From Pleurocapsaceae cyanobacterium CSU_1_1 (GTDB taxonomy: Bacteria > Cyanobacteriota > Cyanobacteriia > Cyanobacteriales > Xenococcaceae): a stretch of 64,000 nucleotides of DNA. Below are positions 8,957-16,753 of the stretch, in pieces. How positions within the stretch are numbered: the first letter of the stretch is position 1; the number at the start of each line of letters is the position of its first letter. The position numbers and the translations under genes were made by a program. The DNA lies in assembly GCA_012034765.1 (NCBI GenBank), contig JAAUOU010000005.1, positions 1 to 64,000 on the forward strand, read 5' to 3'. The notes beneath the pieces are model-generated. The model had not been told where the DNA came from, made no database searches, and saw only the letters and a program-made list of their open reading frames with translations.

Positions 8957-10363
8957 TATTAGTTGTTGTTAGTTTCTTTTCTAAAGCTACAAAATCGTAA
9001 CCAGTTCCTGATTGTTTACCAGGCTGAACTTTTACAAGAGTACCTCTTAAATTGCGATCGCTGAAGGCAAAAAGCCGATTTCTGTAGTTGCTCCTTGAGC
9101 CGAAAATTCGGGGTTAGCTAGAGCTTGTTGTATTTTTTGTCTTTCTGCACCAGAAGCGATCGCCTTGAAAATGCTTTGGGTAGCATCATAAGCCATTGCA
9201 GTACGCCAGTTAACTGTTCCTCCCCACAATTTTTGAGCATCTTGGGTAAATAAGTTGCTTGACTGAGGTGGGTACCAAGGCACTGCAAGCACCATACCGT
9301 TAACGTCCTTTTGTCCTTCCTTGAGAGTTGTATATGTATTTAAAGAATGATTACCCAATAGAGTCAACCGATCATCGTTAGCTGCTGCTATTTCTAATGC
9401 TTTATCTACTCTACGAACTGAAGGATTTAGAAGTAAGGCATCCACACCCTGACTGACTACTTGAGAGGGAACTTCTGATGGCAATAAATCTCCTGCTAGA
9501 TCACAGTCAATCGGGATAATTTTGCCACCATGATTGTAAACTGCCCAAGTAAAGTTCTCCTCAAAAGAAACACTAGCTTCTGCCTCAGAATCGGAACAGA
9601 CAGCAATTTTAGTTTGACCCAAAGTATTTACAGCATAGTCTGCTAGGGGTTCGGTTAAATCTCTAGTGTTAGGAGAAGCACGAAATATATAATCCTCAAT
9701 TGTTGACAAAGTTTCAGCAGAACTAGTGGGTGTGATCATTACTATATTACCCTCTTGATAAATGGGAGCAGCAGCGATAGAGGCATTACTACCATTGTGT
9801 CCAATTACTGCTAGAACTTTTTTATCTTTAACTAGTTTGCTGGCAATTTCTTTAGCAATTTGAGGGTCATTATCATCATTGACAATTTCCAGCATTATTA
9901 ATTTGCCGTTAATACCGCCGCGTCGATTTAATTCATCTTGTGCCTGGGCTACCCCTCGTAAAATTTCCTTTGCTACATTGAGATCTCCCCCAATAGGAAC
10001 AATAACCGCAATTTCATAAGGATCTTTGGTTTTGGCGGCGATCGTGTTATTCAAGTAAATTCTGGCTTCTGGATCGTTGCGATCGCTTTTCAAAGCTAGG
10101 CTAAAATTTTCTTGAGCAACAACATAATCTCCTTGGTCAAACGCCTTAACTCCCTCCTGTTTAGCAGTATTATCATGGGCAGTAACTAATATTTTGTCTC
10201 CCAGGCTAATTCTTCGCTCAATTGAATTTTTGCCTTTTGCTTCAGTGGACTTAGGTTCTCGATGAGTAATCCAATATACTGTTGGACCAAAAAAACATAG
10301 AATAACAACATATAAGATAAGCAACAAGTTTCTTTGAGTAATATTTATTGGCTGATTAAACAT
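8949..10363 (-). CDS. membrane-anchored TPR plus LivJ-type periplasmic binding protein, frame break near the 3' end
   Basis: The frame from 10363 encodes an N-terminal membrane anchor (about 10-30), a TPR-like segment (about 75-108) and a type I periplasmic binding fold (AVIVPIGGDLNVAKEILRGV onward) of the branched-chain amino-acid receptor family. It stops at 9047 after GFLPSAIAI. In another frame the DNA goes on with DRNLRGTLVKVQPG and YDFVALEKK up to TAA at 8949-8951, matching the C-terminus of the paralogue at 19970 (SGDRNAAVQLVEVQPG...YDFVPLK). Adding one G before the HIP1 site at about 9057-9064 restores the frame; the paralogue has GGCGATCGC there. It is convergent with the DASS gene. 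Confidence 0.85.
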
Positions 10364-10920
10364 GATAAAATATCAATATAAACGTGAAAAACAACTGTTT
10401 TAGATTTAATTTAGACTCAAAATAATTCTCAGCCGCTAAAGCTTTCTTATGTATTAAAAATACTTTTTGCATAGATAACGTATATCTAGTTTAGTAGCTT
10501 ATTTCTACTAAACTAAACTCAAATAATCAACTACACTTTTTTTAGCTAGAGAATTAAGTGAAATTAGTTAGGACTTGATTGGCTCTTTAAACTTACCTTT
10601 AAATGCCCTTAAAAGACAACCGCAATTTATCGCAAAAAAGTTTTAATGGGCTTATTTTAATTTAGTAATTATACGTAGATATCATTTTTATTTATTATCA
10701 ATTACTGAGCTTGAGTGATCTAAATTGTGTTTACCCAATTTTGAGTAAGTAGTAATAACTAATTAAAACCACTGAACCAGTTTAAATTTTAAACCTGTAG
10801 TAAATCAAAAGTTTTTTAAGCTCAAAAACGCTACTGCTTAATATGAAAGCTCAATCTAAGCGTTATAATAGCATAGTAATACTAAAATAGTCGAGTTTAT
10901 TTAGTTGATTAGTTCAAAGT
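10364..10920. other. 557-base AT-rich intergenic region
   Basis: No supported gene. It lies upstream of the binding-protein gene (minus) and downstream of mgtC (minus), so it should hold the promoter of the former and the terminator of the latter. The only distinct structure is a perfect 11-bp inverted repeat at 10487-10515. Confidence 0.5.
10487..10515. promoter_or_regulatory. perfect 11-bp inverted repeat
   Basis: Arms TAGTTTAGTAG (10487-10497) and CTACTAAACTA (10505-10515) flank a 7-base spacer, about 125 bases upstream of the minus-strand binding-protein gene. No T-run follows on either strand, so a regulator operator or an mRNA leader hairpin is more likely than an intrinsic terminator. 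No regulator can be assigned. Confidence 0.5.
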
Positions 10921-11742
10921 TTATGTCGAAGATATTTGCCAAGTAACTGAACTAACTTTAGCCTCTGTTTTCAACAGTCTGATAATTTCTTCAGAGTCAG
11001 ACAAACTTAATTCGTTACCCTGAGACGAAAAATCAACTTTGATTTCTATTTCTAGTTCTCCTGGTTCAATTTCACTAAGAACATTTTTGCTTTGCATTTT
11101 AATGAGAGTTAAGTCATGTTTTCTAGCAAAATGACTAATTACCTCTAAAACCTGAGCTTCGGTTTCCGAAAAGCAAAGTAATTCACAGTAATACTGATAA
11201 TTACGGGAATTAGCTCCAACTGAATCAGCTAAAGGTTTTAGACTAGCTATCCTTGCTGTTATTTCAGCATCGTTAAGTTGTTTGACGTTATCTAAAGCCA
11301 AAGAGTCTTTATTGCGTTGTTCGTTGCGCTGCTGTTTGAATGCTTCTTCCAAGGGTTTTGATAGTAGATTAGCGCCGACTACTGCAAAGGTAGATAAATA
11401 AGCTGGCACTAAAAAACCCGAACCTACTAAAGCACCTATTGCTGCTGCACACCAAATTGTCGCTGCGGTATTCGTACCTTTTACAGTTGCTCCTTCCCGC
11501 AAAATTACTCCACCACCCAAAAAACCGACTCCAGAGACTATTTGGGCTGCAATCCTCGTTGGACTGGCATCGCCAGGAGTCATAATTGAGAGCATAGTAA
11601 ACATCGCCGAACCCAAGGTTACTAGTACATTTGTTTTTAAGACGGCTCTTTTTTTTAGCCACTGTCTTTCAATTCCGATACCTACCGCTAAGAAAAATCC
11701 TATGAGCAGACGAATTGAAAAAGTCGTCCAGGTTATAGTCAT
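10921..11742 (-). CDS. MgtC/SapB family membrane protein
   Basis: A 273-residue protein with an N-terminal MgtC domain of about five helices (SIRLLIGFFLAVGIGIERQW, VGFLGGGVILREG, GTNTAATIWCAAAIGALVGSG) and a soluble ACT-like C-terminal region (about 160-270). MgtC proteins are linked to growth at low magnesium and to control of F-type ATP synthase in pathogens; the role in cyanobacteria is not established. It appears monocistronic, bounded by intergenic regions of several hundred bases on both sides. Confidence 0.88.
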   Translation of the reverse strand: MTITWTTFSIRLLIGFFLAVGIGIERQWLKKRAVLKTNVLVTLGSAMFTMLSIMTPGDASPTRIAAQIVSGVGFLGGGVILREGATVKGTNTAATIWCAAAIGALVGSGFLVPAYLSTFAVVGANLLSKPLEEAFKQQRNEQRNKDSLALDNVKQLNDAEITARIASLKPLADSVGANSRNYQYYCELLCFSETEAQVLEVISHFARKHDLTLIKMQSKNVLSEIEPGELEIEIKVDFSSQGNELSLSDSEEIIRLLKTEAKVSSVTWQISST

Positions 11743-12062
11743 GTTGAGCCGCCACGAGTAATTTTTAATCTAAGCTGATGATTATTCATCAAACAAAATA
11801 AATAAGTAATTTAAATATAAGCAGTTTTTGACACAAACGAATCAATCAAATCATATTTAGTTTAATAAAAAGTTAAAATTTAGTTAAAATTTAGTTAATC
11901 AATAAATGCAATAGTGATCGGCTTAAAAGATTAGAAAATAATCTAATTAAAATTGCCATTTAAATATGTTCAAATGGCAATTTTAATATTTTCTTGGATT
12001 AATAACAAATAAAGAAGTCTTAAACCTAATTGATCTAATTAATCAATTGTTTTAGGTATCAA
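11743..12062. other. 320-base intergenic region containing a strong terminator hairpin
   Basis: Very AT-rich, with no reading frame worth calling. It separates mgtC from the ABC exporter block, both on the minus strand. A short duplicated TTTAGTTAAAAT motif lies near 11872-11896, and a 16-bp perfect hairpin lies at 11946-11987. Confidence 0.55.
11946..11987. terminator. perfect 16-bp stem, probable intrinsic terminator
   Basis: Arms 11946-11961 and 11972-11987 are perfect complements around a 10-base loop. The core is TTGCCATTT/AAATGGCAA with A/T-rich bases that give a T-run on both strands. It lies about 75 bases past the end of the minus-strand ABC exporter genes, so it most likely ends that transcript; the symmetry would allow bidirectional action. 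Confidence 0.7.
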
Positions 12063-13799
12063 CTAATTACTCAAAGTATTCACTCGATTCATGAGAATTT
12101 TTGTTTCCGATGCTCCTGCTTGCTTTAGCTTGCGAGTCATCTGTAAACTTATTATCGTAATAGCTAACCATTGACCTAAAATAGCTACAGCGATCGCACT
12201 AAAAGAAACATATTCAGTAGCAGTAATAGGAACAAAGCTCAACAGCCAAACTTGAGGAATTGTGCTGACGGTAAGTTCGGCCACTCCTAAACAGACTGGA
12301 GGTAAGATAATCATTGATGCCACGGCAACAATTGACCAGATGACTCTTTTACGAGTTTTGAGGGTTAAAAGAAACTGAGCAATTACGGCATAAAGTAAGA
12401 TATTTGTCGTACTAAGAATTAATCCCCAAAAATATACTGGTAGCTTGGAGGCAAGATTAGCAAGATTGAAGGAGTAATAAAGGTAATGGCGATCGCTAAA
12501 TTAATAGCAATAGCGACTGTTGCAGGGCTATTATCCCCCAACACTAGTTCCTTCCAGAGAGAATTACCGTGATTTTGATAACGATACCGCGCCCAATCGT
12601 AGAGAGTTTGACGGTGAGGACTTAAAGCAAAGATTAGCCCCAAACCAAACAAGCTTAAACAAACCTGTAAGAAAATAAAGTTGTTGCTGATGAGATAGAT
12701 ATCATCATGAACTGTAGCAAGATTAGATTCAGTTTGAAGTGTAAAACCAAGAGCGATTGGCGCAAACCAAGCAGTCAGCCAATAACTATTAACTTTACTA
12801 AGTATAGTCTTCTCAGGATTATGAAAGCGACGTTTTAAGATTGCCCAGCACCAATATGTCCACAAGCTAAAATTCAAGAAAATCAAGCCGATCCCCACAG
12901 CAGTTTTAGTCCATAAAGCTTGTCCGTAAAAAGATAATTCTGCTAAATTGTCTGTAGACAGAAAGTCAATTGTGCCAAAGCGTAAATGACTAGCATCGAT
13001 TAAGTAGGTTAAAACTATTGCTGGATTAAACATCAAAGTCCAGGCTAAAAAATGATCTAATTTTGCATGTCCATCAACCAAGATGGCAGTGGCAAACAAG
13101 AGCAAAAACCCGAGTAAACCGCTAGCAAACCACGATTTAAAGCCTGATACGCCAAAATCGAGTAAACTCCACAGCAAGGCTAGACAATAAAAAAAGCACA
13201 GCTAGCCACGACTGTCAAATCGAAAGCCAGAATTAGAGTTAAGGGAATATGGGACTGTAATCCTGCCACCAGATGTAAAGGTAATAATAAAGCGATCGCC
13301 GTATAAACTAGAATTGGTACACCCAAAATTTTGCCGAGTAAAACACTGCCAGCAGATTGAGGAGTAAGACGGATAAAGTTAAGGGTGCCTCTTTCTTCTT
13401 CTCTAACGGTGTCGGCAATCAATAGATAAGTACCGATTACTAGCAAGGCAAAAATACCAATAATACTCAGAATAATAAATAAATCCAGCCACCATAGCTG
13501 CCAGTTAATTACCCAACTGCCAGCCTCATTTTGAGCATAGCAAACCTGATTACTATACTCTTGATAGATAAGAGCCATACCATAGCGACCACACTGAGTA
13601 CCTGCCAGCTTAAAATCTGGTAACTGACCTAGCAAAAAATAACTGTAATAAACTGAGCAATTGCCGCGATCGCCGCGGCAATCACCATGTTTCTAGTTTT
13701 GAGCTTACCTTGAATCTCTCGAAACAACTGGGGATTACTGTCTAAAAGCTTTGACCAGAGAGAATTGGGGGTGCTAAACAGTCTAATGTTTTGTTTCAT
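12063..13799 (-). pseudogene. ABC-2 type exporter permease, split into four pieces by single-base losses
   Basis: Starting at ATG 13799 (MKQNIRLFSTPN...), the coding sequence runs through LGQLPDFKLAG..., LWSLLDFGVSG... and ASMIILPPVCLG... to the stop at 12063. Three frame changes interrupt it: at an A6 run 13634-13639 (minus-strand T6), an A7 run 13189-13195, and the CCCC/AAAAA run at 12424-12432. One added base at each restores one continuous protein of about 578 residues with many membrane helices, a permease partner for the ATPase 13 bases upstream. LNFIRLTPQSAGSVLLGK near the first third is typical of cyanobacterial ABC-2 permeases. It is either a decaying gene or, more likely, an artefact of base loss in homopolymers. 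Confidence 0.75.
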
Positions 13800-13812
13800 A
13801 ATCTTGATTTAT

Positions 13813-14799
13813 CTACGAAGTCTGTTGATGCCCTAGTTTCAAAAAGATCGATTCGAGATCTTCTTGGCTTTGATGAAATTCGGTTAGAGGAATATCCGCC
13901 AGGACAAGGGATCGTAATAGCTCTGCACAGTCTGATGCTCCTCCCCTAAAATCAATCTTAAGACGATTATCAGCGATGATCTCCCAAGTATTGACCAAGG
14001 AATTTTGACTCAGTTGCTGTTGCAATATCTCCATCTTACCCAAAGTAGATAAAGTAAGTTGTTGACTAGATAACCTTTGATATAGGTCGGTTAAAGAAGT
14101 ACTTTCGACCAAAAAGCCTAACTCCATTATCCCCACAGAAGTGCAAAGTTCGGCTAAATCGCTCAAAACATGGGACGAAATCAAAATGGTCATGCCTGCT
14201 TCTTGCAAAACCTTAATAATCTGCCGAAACTGCTGTCTGGCAAGAGGATCTAACCCTGAAACGGGTTCGTCTAATAATAGTAAGATTGGTTCATGAATAA
14301 TTGTTCTGGCAAGACTTAAACGCTGCTTCATCCCCCGTGAGAGGGTGGCAATAAGACTTTTACGCTTATTTTCTAACTGGACTAATTCCAATACCTCGTG
14401 GATACGAAGATGACGTTTTGGCTGTTTTAAGCGATATAGTCGAGCAAAATAATCGAGATAATCCCATACGGTTAGATCGTCGTAGAGGGGAAAATCGTCA
14501 GGAAGATAACCAATGCGCTGTTTTAAGAAATGGTTAGAATCATCTCTTAATAGGCGATCGCCGTGGAGGTAAATTTCGCCTTTGGTGGGTTCTTCTGCTG
14601 TTGCCAGCATTCTTATCAACGTGGTTTTGCCTGCACCGTTAGGACCAATTAAACCATAAACCTCGCCAGCTTTAACCTGTAGATCGATTTCATTAACTGC
14701 AATATAACCTTCAAATCTTTTAGTTAAACCGTAGGTGCGATCGCTAATTCTTTCATCGTTTAGGTACTGGCTTGGTTTGAGTTTGTCCGCTGTCCGCTG
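13813..14799 (-). CDS. ABC exporter ATPase, start codon unclear
   Basis: ATP-binding subunit paired with the downstream ABC-2 permease. The minus-strand open frame contains RTYGLTKRFEGYIAVNEIDL, Walker A GPNGAGKTT (around 14620-14646), signature LSRGMKQRLSLA, Walker B LLLLDEPVSGLDP and the H-loop SSHVLSD. The open frame runs back to the TAA at 14800-14802 without ATG, GTG or TTG before Walker A. An ATG at 14756 (MKEL) is in another frame and would join if one base were added at the HIP1 site 14738-14745, giving MKELGDRTYGLTKRF. I therefore suspect a frame error there. The ATPase function itself looks intact. Confidence 0.85.
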   Translation of the reverse strand, partial: QRTADKLKPSQYLNDERISDRTYGLTKRFEGYIAVNEIDLQVKAGEVYGLIGPNGAGKTTLIRMLATAEEPTKGEIYLHGDRLLRDDSNHFLKQRIGYLPDDFPLYDDLTVWDYLDYFARLYRLKQPKRHLRIHEVLELVQLENKRKSLIATLSRGMKQRLSLARTIIHEPILLLLDEPVSGLDPLARQQFRQIIKVLQEAGMTILISSHVLSDLAELCTSVGIMELGFLVESTSLTDLYQRLSSQQLTLSTLGKMEILQQQLSQNSLVNTWEIIADNRLKIDFRGGASDCAELLRSLVLADIPLTEFHQSQEDLESIFLKLGHQQTS

Positions 14800-15294
14800 T
14801 TAAGCATCAATGATTTCAAACTTGATGTTTTGTTTGCTCGCAAAATTATGGGTAAAGTGATCGACTATGTTGGTATCACTGAGTTCTAGATTATAAAAGT
14901 CTACTGCTGGATGGTCAAAATATGGACCTGCGTGCCAAGTGCCTACCTCTAGTTTAATAAAACAATCTCCTGGAATACTAAACGCACGCAAGTGATTGAG
15001 ATCTGGCTCGGCTAGATCTGATGGTGGACATACTGCCATCAACCAATCTTTGCCGTTTAACGAACCTAAACACTGAGTACAGCTATGATGACGAGTGATC
15101 TGCGTAAAAGTTCTGCCTCTGCGCTCTAAATGCATAATATAAAAGCGAGGAGTGCCGTTTTGTAGCTGTAATACTGCATCGTTTTGATCGAAAACTTTAC
15201 CATCAGGAGAAGGGATAATGAGTTGACCGTAGGGTTTAAAGTTAGATTTGCTAATCGCGATCGCAACTAGCTGTTTGACAGTTAGTAATGGCAT
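14800..15294 (-). CDS. ureidoglycolate lyase (AllA) family protein
   Basis: A 164-residue protein of the AllA/ureidoglycolate hydrolase cupin family (PF04115). Visible family features are RRGRTFTQITRHHSCTQCLG, the core LRAFSIPGDCFIKLEVGTWHAGPYF and VDFYNLELSDTNIVDH, with histidines in the positions expected for the family. The enzyme releases glyoxylate and urea from ureidoglycolate in purine breakdown; no other purine catabolism gene is nearby, so the exact substrate is uncertain. Its stop TAA is in frame with the following ABC ATPase. Confidence 0.78.
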   Translation of the reverse strand: MPLLTVKQLVAIAISKSNFKPYGQLIIPSPDGKVFDQNDAVLQLQNGTPRFYIMHLERRGRTFTQITRHHSCTQCLGSLNGKDWLMAVCPPSDLAEPDLNHLRAFSIPGDCFIKLEVGTWHAGPYFDHPAVDFYNLELSDTNIVDHFTHNFASKQNIKFEIIDA

Positions 15295-15424
15295 AAAGTA
15301 GTGGAGTAGATAAGATACATCTTATACTTACTTAACCTTACTCAAAACAGGAACAGAACAGAATAATTTGTAAGTTCAAGCTATCTTAAAATAGCAATTA
15401 TATTTACCGTTGATTCAATAAGCT

Positions 15425-15769
15425 ATGTTTGGAAAGTCCCCCCGTGAACCTCAAAAGCCTAATCTGTCTGATTTAAAAGACATTAAGCTGTCGCCACCTA
15501 CATCTACTCCAGTTGATTTAACTTCTCCCCAAGATACTCTCTTACAGACATCAGAGATCGAAGACAAACAACTTGTTTCTACGGTAGAAAGAATTAGTCG
15601 GATTGTCTCACCCTATTTTATTGCGATCGTTGGTTTGGCTTTATATGAAAATAATTTTTTAATTGGCACAATCTTGATCCTCGTTGGTATTCTGTCTTTA
15701 CTGAAGGTTTCGACTAATGATGTGGGCAACTTTTTAGAATGGCTGAAAAACTTTTTGGGTTTAAAATAA
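15425..15769 (+). CDS. small conserved-type membrane protein of unknown function
   Basis: A 114-residue protein. The first about 60 residues are polar and rich in Pro/Ser/Thr; residues about 64-96 form two closely spaced membrane segments (YFIAIVGLALY and FLIGTILILVGILSLL). A short tail, NFLEWLKNFLGLK, looks amphipathic. I do not recognise the family. It is convergent with the flippase-like gene, with only 15 bases between stops. Confidence 0.65.
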   Translation: MFGKSPREPQKPNLSDLKDIKLSPPTSTPVDLTSPQDTLLQTSEIEDKQLVSTVERISRIVSPYFIAIVGLALYENNFLIGTILILVGILSLLKVSTNDVGNFLEWLKNFLGLK

Positions 15770-15784
15770 TCATCACCAGATTAG

Positions 15785-16753
15785 TTATTTGTTTTTGGGT
15801 CGAAAACAAACTAGAGCAGCGATCGCTTCTGCCAAAATACTAATCAGACGATAGAATGCCACAGCAGCAATTTCGCTGGGAAACTGGCTATTATCTAACA
15901 GTCCGTAGGCGGTAACTTCAAATATTCCTAATCCTCCTGGTGCGCCAGGGACAATTAGACCCAAGAGCCAGGCAAAGCTAAAGGAGGTAAACAGTTGGGG
16001 AATCTGCTGCCAGGTTACAGTTTGCAGTGCCACAAAAGTTAACACAAAGCCGATTCCGCGCAAAATGACAAAGCCCATTTCTCCCAAAAAAGGTATTAAA
16101 GGATAGTTGGTTAGTTCAATTGCCTCGGCGGCAGTAGCGTCAGCTTGGTTTTTGCTGCGACTTAAACGGTGCAAGAGGATATTAAGAATCCGAGGTTGGA
16201 TACCAATTAATATTGCCACCAAGCCAGCAACCTGTAGCCAGTGACGATCCCAGTTAATTGTCTCGCTCCACATACTGCTAACTAAGCCAATTAATAAAGC
16301 TGCTGCTGCCATTAATAAAGGCTCTAACAGCACGCTCAAGGTTGCAGCACCTCTAGAACCACCTTTTTTGCCTACGGCGCTAATTCTGCCGTAAAAGTGC
16401 CAGATATTGCCAGGGGAATACTTAGCAATGTTGGTGACCAGATAAACCCTGATGCCTTCCTTAACCCCTAATGGTTGCTTAAAGATAGCTAGAATCCAAG
16501 TCCAGACCCAACCAGACCAAACATGAGCAATGATAGTTACGATAACGGCGATCGCCAAAATCAACCAACTATAGGTATCAACCCGAATTGCTGCAACTTC
16601 AATCCAGCGTTCTTTTACTGTTTGAACCAGAAAGAATAAAACTCCTCCCAGAATAAACCAACGTAGATAAGGCTTAATCCGAACCAGTATATCTTTCATG
16701 CACCTTTGTACGGGCGAACGGCTGTTCGCCCCTAACTTGACTGACTCACTCAA
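15785..16753 (-). CDS. UPF0104/LPG-synthase-type membrane protein (flippase-like)
   Basis: A 322-residue protein with about eight helices. VTNIAKYSPGNIWHFYGR and the C-terminal VPGAPGGLGIFEVTAYGLL are typical of the lysylphosphatidylglycerol synthase transmembrane family (PF03706), which flips or modifies lipids. ATG 16753 overlaps the stop of the kinase gene by 4 bases. Residues about 6-17 from that start are encoded by a dispersed palindrome (16712-16731), so the native start may be ATG 16699 (MKDILVRIKPYLRW). Either start leaves the membrane core intact. Confidence 0.8.
   Translation of the reverse strand: MSESVKLGANSRSPVQRCMKDILVRIKPYLRWFILGGVLFFLVQTVKERWIEVAAIRVDTYSWLILAIAVIVTIIAHVWSGWVWTWILAIFKQPLGVKEGIRVYLVTNIAKYSPGNIWHFYGRISAVGKKGGSRGAATLSVLLEPLLMAAAALLIGLVSSMWSETINWDRHWLQVAGLVAILIGIQPRILNILLHRLSRSKNQADATAAEAIELTNYPLIPFLGEMGFVILRGIGFVLTFVALQTVTWQQIPQLFTSFSFAWLLGLIVPGAPGGLGIFEVTAYGLLDNSQFPSEIAAVAFYRLISILAEAIAALVCFRPKNK
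16712..16731. repeat. GC-rich dispersed palindrome inside a coding start
   Basis: Arms GGGCGAAC (16712-16719) and GTTCGCCC (16724-16731) flank a 4-base loop, with TAC and CTA on the outside. It belongs to the same type as the palindromes at 40934, 41928 and 46463. Here it falls in the first codons of the flippase-like gene. Confidence 0.7.

Noticed and set aside
14800-14802. Programmed stop read-through from the AllA-like gene into the ATPase
   Set aside because: A single lost base at a HIP1 site explains the missing start codon more simply, given the same pattern elsewhere.
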